Positions 22,854 through 36,617 of a stretch of DNA of 64,000 nucleotides are shown here, piece after piece. The translations under genes were made by a program, and so were the position numbers. Under the pieces are notes generated by a model. The model searched no databases. It was not told the DNA's origin and saw only the letters and a program-made list of their open reading frames with translations. Source of the DNA: Pyrenopolyporus hunteri (taxonomy: Eukaryota > Ascomycota > Sordariomycetes > Xylariales > Hypoxylaceae); assembly GCA_902806595.1 (NCBI GenBank), contig CADCXC010000008.1, positions 372,001 to 436,000 of the forward strand, given 5' to 3'. Each line of letters starts with the position of its first letter. Position 1 is the stretch's first letter.

Positions 22854-24138
22854 ATGTCATACCAACTGCGTCCGTCACAACCGTCGTCACAACCGTCGTC
22901 ACCGCAGGAAGTAGGAAGCGATGAATACAACACTTACGACCATGGTCGCGGCCTCGGCCGTGGTTACGGCCAGCAAGCCTACGCACCTCCACGGCAGCCG
23001 GATATGATTCATGCCCGGTCACAAGCATCGTCGCCAACGGTTTCTCCGCAAACGGCGTCAGCAACGCTGTATAACGGCGACGGCCCCGCGCACACCCAGA
23101 CATGGGTAATAAATCAGACGCCGCTTATGTCGCCGCCGCCCGGCATCAAGACACCTTTCAACGAGTGGCCGACCCCTACCAACGGCACGTATGATTACCG
23201 CACGTCCCGGGGATATTCCCCGACGATGCCTCTACGGCCTCGCACGCATGAACGGAGGATATGTGGCATTAAGCGGAACACTTTCTTCATCGTCCTTGCT
23301 ATCGGTCTATTTCTGCTAGTAATTGCTGTCGCGGCCGGCCTGGGCGTTGGCTTAGGAACGCGGAAAGGTAGCGCCGTCACCGGCCCCCCTACTGGGAATT
23401 TAGGGTATGTCGCTATTATCTGTTTTTCTAAGACTGTTCTTTACTGGCTTGCCCGGTGTCCCCGGAACTTTCGCCCGGGCTATGCGGTCCAACCCGCCCT
23501 TTGCACTTTTGATTATAATCTTATAATCCAGAAGTAATGAGTCGTCACATGTTCCGCATCGTATGATAGGACGAGTATCATGTCAGCGGCTATGGGAAAG
23601 CCACAAGACTCATACTGGGCTCACGTCATCATGGATAAGCCGAGGCAAGGACTTGGCGCATCAAGGTAAAATCCAAATAAATAAGGGTTGGCTAACATAA
23701 AATTCACGCAGTGCCGTCTCGTCTTCCTCGTCATTGCCGGTGCCGCCGGCGTCCGCCACGCCAACGGCGACAACACCCACGGCTACTGAGGTGTCGCCGA
23801 CACCAAGTTTCACGGGGACACTGATCCCCGGCCCTGTACTCTGCCCACAAAACAACAACACGGTGTACGTGTCTCAGGGAAGCTCCAAGCCGTTCAACGT
23901 ACAGTGCGGGCGCGACTACAACTCGGAGGGGGGCGCCCAGGACATCACGCACATGTACAAGGCTGGCATGGCCCAGTGTATCGATGCCTGCGGCCAGCAC
24001 GCCGGATGCGTCGGCGTAGGCTGGGGTAATGTACAGGGTACTACTCAGTGCTATTTGAAAAGCAGGCTCGGCGAGCCCAACCCAAGTCCGAATTGGTATT
24101 TCGCTCAGCTTCAAGATATGAGTCTTGCTGGTGCTTAG
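22854..24138 (+). CDS. Single-pass membrane protein with PAN-like domain
   Basis: Exon 1 is 22854-23404 and exon 2 is 23712-24138; the intron is 307 nt (GTATGT...CGCAG) with a CTAAC branch site near its end. Product 325 residues. Residues 1-140 are Pro/Ser/Gln/Tyr-rich and lack a signal peptide. A hydrophobic segment at about 143-166 (FFIVLAIGLFLLVIAVAAGLG) follows basic residues, so a type II orientation with the C-terminus outside is likely. Then comes a Ser/Thr/Pro stalk, probably O-glycosylated, and a Cys-bearing region of about 90 residues with CIDACGQHAGCVGVGWG that resembles PAN/apple domains. Such proteins often sit at the fungal cell surface and may bind glycans; no ligand is evident. 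The start is the ATG in the context GCGATGTCA. Confidence 0.8.
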
Positions 24139-25657
24139 GTAAGGATGGTAGGTCAACGGAATAACCGGGCAACTGGATATATAGGGGCGGGTTCGGACAA
24201 GGGCAATAAAAAGGTGGTCGGGGTGGGTTAAGGCCCGTGGACTTTTCTGGGCTTAGGCGAGGCGTCAGGCGTCGAGGTCTTGCATCGTCATTACTCACCA
24301 ACACACGCACCTAGGCGTGGAAGTGCTGAAGGCGAGGATAAATGGTTAGGATAGCCATCACGGAGGCTAAGGGCATAGAATATATATAATCCTGAAGTCC
24401 CTCAGATATGTATATACGCGTTACCCGTACCGGTTAAATCTTCGTGGAAATATAAGTCGAAATCCATTCAAGTAAAGGACGATGTTGAGTTGGCATCTTT
24501 AGGCGATTGTCATGGCTAAGGGACGATGACACCTAACAAACGTTAAAGATTAATAGACTTCGTCGATCGGGCCGTCTATTTATAACATTGCTACTGCTAC
24601 GGTTGTAAGCCATCTGTAAGCGATAGCGATAAACCCCATTCCCTCGCGCTCGTAATGGATGTAAACCGGGGAGGAACCGGGGAGGAACAGCGAATATATT
24701 AGGTAGTTGATCGATTGGAGGGGCGTATGTAAAGTAGGTGCCTACCTCCTAGAAAAGCGAACCGCGACAGGAGAGTGTAAGCGGCGACTTTATGGCTAAT
24801 GATTAGCCCAAAATATTTGAATGTTGGGATGTCGAAGAGTAGAATTAATTTCCGGAGCGGGCACTTTGTTATTAGACAAGCGGCGACTCTTTTCATGCCG
24901 TAGTGTTGAATCTACGAAGTCGGTTGGCGCAAAAGCGGCCGAAGCCTATTTATCGGCGATTTCCAAAAGGATGAGTAGGCCATCGGCTTCCAGTTGAATA
25001 CGAATTCGGGCTTGATCAGATATCAAAGGTCGCCGTCCCATATTTTACCAGTTGGCGGTCCCGGCCTTTCCAGTGGGCTTTTCTTCCCGCGAGGATGAGA
25101 CAGACGTGAGACAAGATTGGCGATGACAATTTCGATTTTAAAAAGTCGGTGAGCTCGGCGACCTAACCGACAGGCTGAGTGGCCGTCTTCTAGACTCGTG
25201 AAGCCCGCATGTGGCGAGAGAGTCATTAATGACGGCGATGATCAAGAGACAGCAACTAGTTATAAAAATATATATAGGTAACATACGGGTAAGGTAGGTT
25301 ACCTATGTAGGTACGCAACCGGCTAAGTACACGAACACACGGAAACAAACCTCGGCGACCTTGCTTTATCCTCATAGTGCTACCGTATTCGGGACAATCG
25401 TCGAGACTTCGGGGACCACCGTGTCGGCTAACAACAATTAAGGAGTAGGAGGACTATTTGCATACGTACTATTAGGTTCGGGTGCCCGATATAAGGCAGG
25501 TGGGTAGTAAAGAAGAGAGATGTAATTGGAACGGGCAACATCTCGAAAAGAGGATCCCCGGGCGGCGATCGTTGGTAAGTCCCCGCCCCCATCGCCGCCC
25601 AAGGTTCACACTCGGGCAATCCAGCGATCGCAACCCCAGGCCGGCGAACCAGTGGAG
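24139..25657. other. Intergenic, no gene seen
   Basis: It follows the membrane-protein gene. A short duplication (ACCGGGGAGGA twice) is at 24666-24687 and a GGTAGGTTACCTATGTAGG repeat near 25294-25312. Frames of 65-89 codons have no recognised features. Confidence 0.5.
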
Positions 25658-25897
25658 ATATAGATATATTGTTATATAGATATATTGTTATATAGATATA
25701 TTGTTATATAGATATATTGTTATATAGATATATTGTTATATAGATATATTGTTATATAGATATATTGTTATATAGATATATTGTTATATAGATATATTGT
25801 TATATAGATATATTGTTATATAGATATATTGTTATATAGATATATTGTTATATAGATATATTGTTATATAGATATATTGTTATATAGATATATTGTT
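25658..25897. repeat. Perfect 16-bp x 15 minisatellite
   Basis: The unit ATATAGATATATTGTT repeats 15 times without any difference that I could see, for exactly 240 nt. Lack of divergence implies recent expansion or homogenisation. It lies between genes and shows none of the RIP-type changes seen elsewhere. Confidence 0.97.
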
Positions 25898-27148
25898 CTG
25901 CCCAATCAAAGCAGTGCTATCGGGTTACTAGGAAAGAACTTTTGAGGCTGATCCTTCGCACCACCGACCCGATTCTCCGCATCAGAATACGTCTTAATAT
26001 AAGACAGCAAGATACACGCAGAGAAATTTGGGTACCTGCTGCATTGTATAGTCTCGCCGACTGACAGCACGCCCCAACGAATCGCTACTGAGGTATACTA
26101 TACCCATAGTATGTATGCAGGTGAATAATAGCGTAAGAAGGACCCATTGGTCCAACAGTCTTGGTCCGGTTGAAGCTGTCAGACGGACCCTACTGGGCGC
26201 TCCCTCTCAAGCGTCCCCCCCGGTCATGCTACCAGAACGCCGGGACCTCCCATACTAATAGCAGCTAGTCTCTTACATGGTAATTAGCTATGATAGCCCC
26301 ATGGCCCCAATGGTACGCGGTAGCGTGGTCGGCGTTGCCTTGCGTTTTCAACGTGTGGCAGCTTGGCAGTTCACTACATATGCCTACCTAATGAGAAGCC
26401 CGTAGGATCCGTCTCCGCCGTGCTATGCCGATCCTATGTAGGTTGACTGCTGGGCCTACTGATCGTGCCAACTTTCTACACAGCCTCAACGCTCGAAACA
26501 TAACTTGCTCCGCTCCGTAAGCAGGACACAGGCGTGCTTATTAGTCGACTGCGCCGTAGACCGGGCCTCCCAACGCTAGCATGTTGGCTGGGCCCGTGTT
26601 ATATATACCTACCCATTACCTACCTATGCCGGACACGGGGACGAGAATGAAGGGACAGAAGCAAGTGGGTGCACCATTCATTATTGCTAACAAGTACTTA
26701 GTGACATGGGAGATGGAGTAAATATAATAGTATAGACAATATCCGCCCGCGTCCGTGCTCTTACTACTAGATAATGTTAAGCTCGACAGGTCTGGCAAGA
26801 AAGAGAGACTGCTTGTAAGTACATCTATATCCAGCTCATCACCAAAATACCATACCCCGTTGTCTCGGCGTTTCACTTTTGGTTTTGCTATCTCGCCAGC
26901 AAGCCGCGTACCCTTCCTTACCTAACAATTTCCACCGAGACTAGAAAGCTCCAAGAACCCTCTTTCATCCTAAGACTATACACCTCATCCCCGGCAGAAC
27001 TATAAACTCCTATGCTTACACAAAGGTACCTAGGTTGAACTTGGAGCTGGTCCTGGAATCGCTACCATAGGGCGGCTGAATCCCTCGCGAAATAGATTGC
27101 GACCCGACCGTCTATACCCACGGACGTATGGACAGAGGAGATTATGAC
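25898..27148. other. Intergenic downstream of the Zn2Cys6 gene
   Basis: No convincing gene. An 86-codon minus-strand frame at 26616-26876 shows no motif. A short TACCTACC...ACCTACC repeat is near 26607-26625. Confidence 0.5.
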
Positions 27149-29248
27149 CTATACATCAGGAGAGCCGCTTGTGAGCATAGTATTGATCTCGGACATGATG
27201 TTCTCGTCCGCCGCCATGCTGCTGATGATCTCTTCCTGCGTAAAGCCAACCCAAAACGACGGGTTGCTCTGCTGGGCTCTCTTGGCACGGTAGATCTCCT
27301 GGGCGACTCCTTTGACCTGGCCCGAGGCCGTGTTAGCCGCCTTCCAGACGCCGCTTAGCTTGTTAAGGGCCCCGATGTTCAGTCGGATCTGCTGCCGGAG
27401 GTCGTCTTCGTCCTGCATAAAGTATTCGAGCGCCCACTTGCTGAGGTGGACGATCGAAGACAACGTTAGGACACACGTGAAGAAGTGCGTGTGACTTGTG
27501 ATTGGCACGTTGTACGTCACCATTTTACTGATCTCGCACGCTGCCGTGATGATGTGTTTCGTATGGATGTTGAAGTGGCTGCCGCTTTCGACCGCTCGGT
27601 GCGGCGCACATACTGTCACCTCGCGTGCTGGAGACGAATCTAGCTGCGAGAGCGGTTGGTGTAACATTATTGAGCAACTGCGTTAAGGGGCCACACATGT
27701 CAGCTCGGATTTGCGAAGCTACATGGCAAAAATAACTTACGCATGATTGATCATATGTGCCTGGAACATCATCTCATCTAGCTGGCAAGCCTTGTTCAAA
27801 CTGTGTTGTTTGGACGGCGGCAAATGCATCCTCCAGTTAGACAGCAGAGACTCGATACGACTGACGCTTCCCTCGGTCGGAAAGCCGCTATTGGGCAGCC
27901 GCATCATGCGCCCAAGGTTCCTTATAGACGCGACACGGTAGGCGAACGAGGAGAACTCTCGTTCCTCCCCAGAAAAGAGTTGGTCATCGAAATCCTCCAG
28001 ATACATCGGGCGCGGTATACTCTGTCGAACATTTATCGGTCAGCTAACAAATCCAAAGGGGCGCTCATCGAAGCGAAAGCCTACCCCGGAAGTATACTCG
28101 TGCTCTTCGCACGGTAGGCCGACGTCCGCCACGATATCGAAAAGAAGGAAATTCGTGTGTCGGTGCACGCCCGCAACCATTCCATCGACGACGTACAAGT
28201 CCCACCACGTCCGTCGCCAGCTCTCTTCTAGCCTTGGGACACCGCCCCCGTGAATTGTGGCGAAGGCTCTAGTATAAAGCCCGATTTCTATGGCGATACG
28301 CTCAACATCGGATAAGATCTCACGCGCCTTCTCTTGTTGACAGTTGCCGTCCAGCCCTATGAGGAGGATGACCATGGCCTGAACTAGGTAACCGTCTTTC
28401 ACAACGTCCGGAGAATAAGCTAAACGCATCGCCTCTTCAAAGAACGTGGCACGGGAAGGTCCGGCATCGATATACAACGACCCGACCCATCTCATCGCAG
28501 CGAGTAAATGATCGAGGTTCCTGTCTTTCGCTATCTTGAGAAGATGTTCCTTGGGTAGAACAGCTGGGTGGCCGGGGTAGAAGAAATAGTAGAACGCATC
28601 GATGCAGCGCTCTGGGATAGTCTGCGGTCGCGAGTTGGCCTCCACCATAGCGCCGTTGGTGCCGTTAAGGTAAGGATTCCTGTATAACTGGAGGCTATTC
28701 AGGCCGTGATGCGCGAAGGGTGTGGCGGGCGACTCCGACATTACCAAGCCCGGATTGAAGGTCGCTAAGCTCGGGGGCGCTGCCGTCGAAACCGCCGCAC
28801 CCAACAGCATCGGGCAGCTGTCGCCGTTGGCGGAGGGCGGAGAGTCGGATGCATGACGCTTATTTGGATTCAGGGCCGCGTTCTTCCTCGGCCCCTTGTA
28901 ACCGCGGCGAGAAGCCACGTAGACACATTCAGATTCAGATGCTTGACAGCGCGTGCATGGATACTTCCCGTCGCACTTTAGATGCTTTCCTCTCTATTCT
29001 CATCGTAACGGGGCCGCTTGTCAGCACGATGTATTTAGTATAGGGAGGTGCGATTTTATGAGACTCACACAGGCAAGGCAAGCCGCTTGTACAGTGTTCG
29101 GAGGCGACCGCGAATCGAGAGCGCCCGAGCCAGAGGTCGAGTGGGGGGGCTGATTGGGTATTTCCGAGCCAAGGCCATTTAATAGCTCGGCCGGAGATGT
29201 ATTCGACATCGCGGGCGCAACACTGGGCGATTGTGAGTAAGATTCCAT
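27149..29248 (-). CDS. Zn2Cys6 fungal transcription factor
   Basis: Four exons: 29248-29069, 28993-28085, 28021-27741 and 27677-27149. The introns of 75, 63 and 63 nt start GTGAGT, GTAGGC and GTAAGT, and all junctions keep frame. Product 632 residues. The first intron splits the zinc cluster; splicing gives C57-X2-C60-X6-C67-X5-C73-X2-C76-X6-C83, the binuclear Gal4-type DNA-binding motif, followed by a basic linker (SRRGYKGPRK). A disordered Ser/Pro region precedes the middle-homology region (residues about 160-450; FYPGHPAVLP, RRTWWDLYVVDG, MYLEDFDDQLF), typical of the fungal_trans domain. It acts in the nucleus. No neighbouring metabolic gene points to its targets. Confidence 0.93.
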
Positions 29249-32200
29249 CGTAAGTTCCTTATCCGGCTACAGAGTCGATGAGCGGGAACTAGAGAATGAG
29301 TAATTCAGGCCGTCGTGTTCACTCGGAGACGAAGTTCTAAAATGTGACAAGGTGGGCAAGGAATCGCGGAGACGACATCGAAGAGTCAATGGCGACGACA
29401 AGGACTGAATTTAAGTGGCCACTTTACTGCGTCGGTCCGGTATATACGATGATAGCGGTCACTCTGCTTCTCTTTTCTACCAGCACCCCTCTTAAGCAGG
29501 CTGGCTGGGCGGCAGGTGATGAGAAATCCTCTGCTTAAGATACTGAGATCCGATCTGATAGGTACTAAACAAGAACGAGCCAAGCTCGGTACTGGCTCAC
29601 CAGGGTTATTCGCAGTCGTATCATGAATAGAATGAACAGGGGGAGAAAAATAAAGAAGCCCAGGCGTGGAATACTATTGCCAATCCCGAGGACCTGTTGA
29701 AGAAGCTGTACGTGAATCCGAAGCTCTAGAGCCGGGAGTTACGCTTTGTAGAGAGGGTCCGAAATTGAGATTTGGGTAACGGCCGCGTTGAAAGGGGAAA
29801 TTCAGGGAAAGATAGGTAGTTAGTAAGTACCAGCCCTTGAATGCGTGCGTGCGTGCGTGTGTATGTGTGTGTGTGTGTGTACAACAATAGGTAACGAAAC
29901 TATACCCTCAAGCATCTAATCAGCGCGACGTAAATGGACAGGGGGTGTGCTAGGGCAGTGACTGTCGTGATAGTCGAAAGGTTCTTTTTTTTTTTTTTTT
30001 TTCCTCCGTCTTCTTCCCTTTCTCTCCTTATGAGGAGATTTGGGGAAATAATCACATTGGATTTTGGACGAATAGATTGGCAGAACCCGCTAACGTCCTT
30101 CGATCGAGGTGAGGGGTTCAGTATTTTGGTGATGGCACTTTCGCCAATGTCCAACCCCATGTCGGCCATGCTGGCCATGCAGATAAATCAGGGGACGCAA
30201 GGTAGGCCGGGCAAGCCAGAGATACCTAGATCCATAGGTAGGATTATTACATATGAGACGTACCGCAGGAGGTACTGTAGGAGGCACTGTAGGAGGTAGC
30301 AGGTAAATCCGTACGCTTGTAATAAATCAGGAAATACTCTGGACGACAGGCAGCAGGGATGGTAAATAGCATCCCGCTCGCCGCTTGTGCGTCCGTGTAC
30401 CAGCCAAGCTCAGCTCCCCGAATCCCGTCGTAAGCTTAAGGGGAGTTCAGCTCCATAGATCTAGCGTTAATTAGCATTTCGTCTGATTCATCGTGTTTAA
30501 TCTATCTCCGTTAACGATGGCCGTGCTCGATTGGCTGTTCGCTGACGAATCCCCACGAGGGGCCACTGGCAGAGCACCAGGGCAGTTCCTGACAAACGGG
30601 CCCGTCCAATGTCCCTTATTTACCAATCGCTACCTACCTATGTATCACTGCGTATCGCGCTGTTACCTACCATATGCCAGCCTTGAACATTTTGGCCTGC
30701 TGGGTACGCGCTTAATACGATCGACGACCTGGGTAGGCCCATCGTGCCAGTGCCTAATCGTACGCGAGGCATCGAAGCGATCGGATACCCGGAAGTCGAC
30801 GTCTCCGTCAATAGGTAGGTACATGTAGGCAAGCATCGTCGGTAAGATAGGTACCGTAAGATAGATGGGAGTGCGGTGGCCGACAGGAAGCACTCCCCAG
30901 GCTAGCGCACGCATCCCATCAATTTGCAATACCTACCTACCTTACCTACATGACCTGGTACATACCTACCTAGGTATGTAAACACCGACGCCACCCCTCA
31001 ACATAATTCCATCATTACCATTATCACGGTTATCATCACAGCCAGAAGTATCTGCCATCGGAAGTGAGCACCCGTCCTCAAGACGTACGTACCTAGGTAA
31101 CGGTAGAAGTACCTACCAATTTAGCGGATGCGTTGTTCTGAACCGAACGGAACATTGTCCAGGTGGCTGGTGGGAGAATTGAAAGTGTGGAGATGACAAG
31201 TCATTTCTGCTGATCTCTTGCTGTAGGCTGTGGACTGTAGGCTGTAGACCGTGGACTGAACTTCGAACCGTAGACGGTAGGCGATAGGCGGTAGGCGGAA
31301 AAGGTCGCATGGGAGGGGGAAGGGGGTTGCGGGACATGGAACCAGGAATGAGTTGAAGAGTCCTACCTGAACCGATGCAATATAAAAAAATTATGAAGCA
31401 ACGTCGAAGGGAGTTATGGTAATGAAAAGTCTACGACAACGACAACAACGACATCACCTAGGTACTTACCTAGGTAGGTACCAACCTCCCGCTTTCCATT
31501 AATATTTCTAACACTAAAGGTTCCCACTTACATGTAGGTACCTACTGAAGATTTGCAATTGCCCTTCATCTTTTTAGGTCACCAATAGAAGCTGCAATTA
31601 CGTAGGTACCTACCTACCTACCTATAGGTATTGTACGTACATGTACGACGTAGATCCATATTGGACCCCCATATCTCGGGTCGCACGTACCTGGTTGCCC
31701 GCCTCCCTCGCCTGACCCCTAGGTACCTATACATGTATCCCATAGACCCTGAGGTCTTAGATAGATGCATCCGCCTTTTATATTATTGTTTCGTACCCCC
31801 TTCATATTGTAGCTCATCGCATCGCCTCTCATACCGTCCTATCTTATCTGATGGCGACAATTCCTAGATACTAGGTACCTAGGTAAGTACCCAGGTAGAT
31901 ACCTACATGTAAATGCTTACATGTACCTAGGTACCTATCCCTAGGTACTCCTACTTCTTATTACATACAAGATCACTATCACCGTTGCCATCACCATCAT
32001 CACCATCAGCATCGCCATCGCCATCGCACTCCTACCTTTCATCGCCACTTATCTCATTGTTCTCGGCTCGCTAAATAGAGCTTGTAGCTTCTAAAAGTAT
32101 TCTATACAGGTATCCATCTATTAATTAAACAACTCGCATGTTCTACGATGAATACCTATCTAAGTGATCCATTCAGATACGGAAACCCACGACCGTGCGA

Positions 32201-33280
32201 CACCATGATCCCAACCATGTTTAAGAGTCTCAGATCCCAAAGTAACACAATTTGGAGGAAAGCTCAACAATATGACGTGTAGGCGCCACCTATCAATCTG
32301 TACCCTACTAGAGGACTCGGCACTCATATCCATGTAGCGTGTTCCTACCCAGGTACTTATTCACTAGGTACGTTGGCGGCGGCATCTAGAGGGATAGACC
32401 TTGATAAGAGGCTGAACCAAGCCGTAGATCTGGACCTCTAGATTTAGAAAGTATCGGTAACGAGAACTGCGACCTTCACACTTACAGTCGTCAAGACACT
32501 TAGACTTGTGACACTCGCGATCGTTTGAATTTCGATACAGCCTCTTAGATCGAAATATGCCCTTGATCCATAGCAGTCATAGTCGGTGCATACCCTTGAT
32601 GTACTGCTGACCTAGCCTCTAATTCTTATAACTCTACCCCTTCATTTCGGCTCCCAATATGTTCTGACGGGGGTGGTAAACCGGTGTGTCGGTTGATGGT
32701 TACCTGCTCTTTTGGGGCTGTCCTCTTCAGCGACTAACGCCGTCCCTTTGGCGAACCACTTCCCCGAACCTGTTGGTCATCTCTGACATATTTAATGACT
32801 ATGCTCAACGAGATACGCGGGAAGGGAAAGTCGTTAACTGAATAAAGTATTGAAACATTAGGATTGCATTTATGCTACGAGGGAAAAAAGGAAATAAAAT
32901 TAAAAAAAAAAGAAACACGGAATAGATGCCCCTCCCTCTTTTCTCTGTATTCGAGCCCTGGCATATAGCTTATCTTCTAGGCGCAGCAGTCAAAAATTTT
33001 GCGGCTTATCTCATATTGAAGCTTTAGGGCATATATAAGTGGCAGTAATACTCGCAGAAGGGCTAAATGTAAATTCAGGCGTAGGTATCGAGATATAGGG
33101 GATATACATCTCAACATCCATAAGGGGTACATTTCTTACCGGTTTGTGGCCCAGGGGTTTAACTGGCGACGGAAACTTACCTAAGCTAATGGGACCCAGC
33201 GGAAGGTTGACGGCTGGCCATTTGCCATGAAACCGCCAACCCGCTAAAACGTTAGAAAAAAAGATGACATAAGCCATATA
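29249..33280. other. Repeat-rich gene-free border, about 4 kb
   Basis: After the promoter of the Zn2Cys6 gene I see no supported gene. The stretch carries (GCGT)n/(TG)n at 29845-29880, a T-run of about 20 at 29982-30002, a GGAGG(T/C)ACTGTA 12-bp tandem near 30270-30298, CTGTAGGCTGTGGA-type repeats at 31205-31300, ACAACG repeats at 31436-31455, CATCACCATCGC triplets at 31979-32027, and many TACCTAGGTA palindromes between 30810 and 31945. An 88-codon minus-strand frame at 33011-33277 at the edge of the AT-rich block has no known motif and may be a scrap of a repeat. Confidence 0.5.
30810..31945. repeat. Cluster of TACCTAGGTA palindromes
   Basis: Copies of ACCTAGGTA, GGTACCTACC and CATGTAGGTACC recur at about 30812, 30930-30978, 31087-31112, 31457-31483, 31533-31545, 31602-31630, 31719-31735 and 31870-31947. 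Most are self-complementary or paired with an inverted copy nearby. Confidence 0.8.
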
Positions 33281-36200
33281 TACGATAAACGACTAGAAAA
33301 AAAAGATAATATAATCGCATATTTAGGTTAATATAATTAATATAATACGAAAAAAAATAATATAATATTAAAAATATTTAAATTAATATAATAATTTAAT
33401 TTTATTAAATAATTAATATTATAATAATATAATTTCGTATTAAAATATTTATTATAATAATAATAAAAATAGATATATTTTTATTAAATATTTCGTCGTT
33501 TTACGTAACGGGTATTTAAAATATAATTTTTAAAAATAATATATTTATCGATTAATACGAAATTAAATCGTTTATAATTTTTATATATATATAATTTAAT
33601 TTAATTTATTTATTTTATATTTTTTATTATATAATCGTATAATAATTAATCGATTATTAATTAACGATTTTTTATTCGTTTAATAAATTTCGAAACATCG
33701 AATATTTTTACCGTCGATACGTTTTTATAAAATCGTAATTTATTATATTACGTATTATATTTTATTATAACGTTTTATAATTTTAATTATAAAAAACGTT
33801 ATTATATATTTAAATATTTATTATTATTATCGATTTTTTAAAATTTATATACTTTTATAAATTAATAAAATTATTATAAACGTAAAACGATATAAAATAA
33901 AATTTTATTTTATTATTAATTTTTTTAATATTAATTTTTTTAACTTTAATATTATATAATTATTTAACCGTTTAAATATTTAATAACGAAATTTAAAACG
34001 ATTTTATTATTTTATTTATTATATTATTTTTTAAATCGTAATTTTTTATATTTTATTTACGATTTTTTAAATATCGACTCGTATTAATAATATATTAACG
34101 ATATAATTTTATAATAAATTTCGATTAATAATAATAAAATTTTACGTTTAATCGTCGATAAATAATTTTATTATACGATTATTTTATTAAAATTTATTTT
34201 TTATTTTTATTTAATTTTATATAATTTATAAAACAATTAATTAAATATTTTCGTTAAATTTTATTTTATTTTTTTTAACGTTATTCGTTTAATTTATTAT
34301 TTTTAATATATTTATTTTACTTCGTATTTTTTTTTTATTTTTTTATATTTTGATTTATAATTTTATCCCATTTTTAATTCAATTATTAATTTTTAATTAA
34401 TTCGAAAATATTAAAAATATTTTTTAATAAAACTTTCGAAATATTTATATTTTTTTTAATATATAATGTTATTAACGTTTTTTAATATAATTTATAATAT
34501 ATCGTTTATATATAATAAATAATTTTTCGAAATCGACTTTTCGAAATTATTAAATTTATATTATAATAATAATAAATATTACGAGAAAAAATATTCGTTA
34601 TTTTATTACGATTTATTTTATTTAATATTTAATTTAAAATACCGTTTTTTTTTATATATATTTATATAAATATAAATATATTTTTCGATTTATTTAATAA
34701 TTACGAAAAAAAATTTTTTATTTTTATAAAATATTTATAAATTAAAGTTTTTTCATTATTTATAAAACGTTTACCTTCGAAAAAACGGCGCGGTTTAATC
34801 GATAAAATTTATTCGATTTTTATAAAAAAATTTCGATTAATTAAATCTAAATTTAATTCGACGCGATTCGATATCGAAAACTTTAATTTTAATTATAAAT
34901 ATATTATATTTTAAAGAACGAAACTATTAATTAAAATATAATAAATAATAAAATCGTTATAATTTAAAATTTAACTTTATATATTTATATAAAATATTTA
35001 ATAATAATTAACTTTAATTACATTTAAATATATTTTTATTTTATTATTACGAAACTATATTTTTAACGACATTTTTAAATTAATTTTTTAAACCGTTTTT
35101 ATATAATTTACGCGTTTTAATATTAATTAAAAAAAGTTAAAAAATCTTTTCGTTTTAATTAAAAACTTTAATATCGATCGTTTTAACCTTATAAATTATT
35201 ATTTAAACTTCGACCTATTTTTATCGAAAAAATTTAAAAAAACTTCGAATATTATAAAATTTTAAAAATATTATTTATAAATTTTATTAATAAAATACCT
35301 ACATTATCGATATATGAAATAAACGAAATTATTAAATTTTAAAAATTCGTTTAAACTATAATAATATAAATAAAATTAAAAAAATATATATAAATTATTT
35401 CGAATTTAAAATTTTATATTTTTTATTTTAAATTTAATAATATTTTTTTAATAATATATTTTATAATACTTTAATTAATATTATTATAATCGTTAATAAA
35501 ATTAAAAAAAAACATCTTTATTTTTTGTTACCGTAAAAAAAAAATTTAATTTTTACGGTTATTATTAATCGATTTAAAAAATCTAATAAAAAATAAACCT
35601 TCAAATAAATCGAAATAAAAAAAATTTTATTTTTAAACGGTTAAATTAAATAAAAATCGTATAAAAATATCGCGATTAATAAAAATATCGCCGAAGTTTA
35701 TACTTAATATTATATTAATAAAAAAAAAATAAAAAAAATTTTCGACGATTATTTATTCGAAAAAATATAAAAATTTATAAGTCGTTAATTTAAACGCTTT
35801 AACGAAATATTTATTTACCGTAAAATCGTTTTTTTAAAATTATTAACATCGATAAAATTCTTTTATTCGAAGTTTAATACGTTTTAAAATAATATATTTA
35901 TATAATTCGAACGATTTTAATTTTTTAAATATATAAATAAATTAATTAAAACTTATATTATTATTAATTTTTTATTTTTAATTATTAAATATAAAAATTT
36001 CGATATTAATATTTTTTAACTTTTATCGATTATTTAAAATTAAATTATTTTAAAATATATTATTTTTTTTAATATTATTTAAAGATTATATTAATATATA
36101 AAAAAAAATTGTTATTTTTTATTACTTATTATTATTATTTTTAATATTATATTAAATAATATAAAAATATAATTTTATATATTTTAATAAAATTCGAATA

Positions 36201-36392
36201 AAATTTATAATAAATATTTTATTATTTACTTCGTTAATATTTTTATATTATCGAAAATAAAATAATATAAACGATTACATATATATATTATTAATATATT
36301 TATATAAATAAAAAAAAAATATTAAATATTATAATTATATTATTTCGTTTTAATTTATTTTTAAATACGATAATAAAAATAATAAATATAAA

Positions 36393-36617
36393 TAACGATA
36401 ATATAATAAATTCGAAAAATCCGTCGGATTTAAAATAATTAATTTTAAACGATGATAACGTAATAAATCCGAAAAATTCGTCGGATTTAAAATAATTAAT
36501 TTTAAACGATAATAATATAATAAATTCGAAAGGTTCGTCGAATTTAAAATAATTAATTTTAAACGATAATAATGTAATAAACTAAAGAAATCCGTTAAAT
36601 TTAAAACGATCGATTTT
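36393..36617. repeat. 57-bp tandem repeat, about 4 units
   Basis: Units begin near 36393, 36447, 36504 and 36561 and contain CCGAAAAATTCGTCGGATTT-like sequence followed by AAAATAATTAATTTTAAACG. The units differ mostly by transitions. It may be a decayed repeat within a former coding region. Confidence 0.8.

Noticed and set aside
25658..25897. CRISPR-like array
   Set aside because: The 16-bp units are directly adjacent with no spacers, and the genome is eukaryotic.
29934..30299. 121-codon plus-strand frame with a Phe run, and a minus-strand partner with a Lys run
   Set aside because: Both are driven by the T-run at 29982-30002 and the 12-bp repeat; there is no domain or clear splice model.
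30493..30828. 111-codon plus-strand frame
   Set aside because: It reads through TACCTACC repeats and overlaps two minus-strand frames of similar length without motifs.
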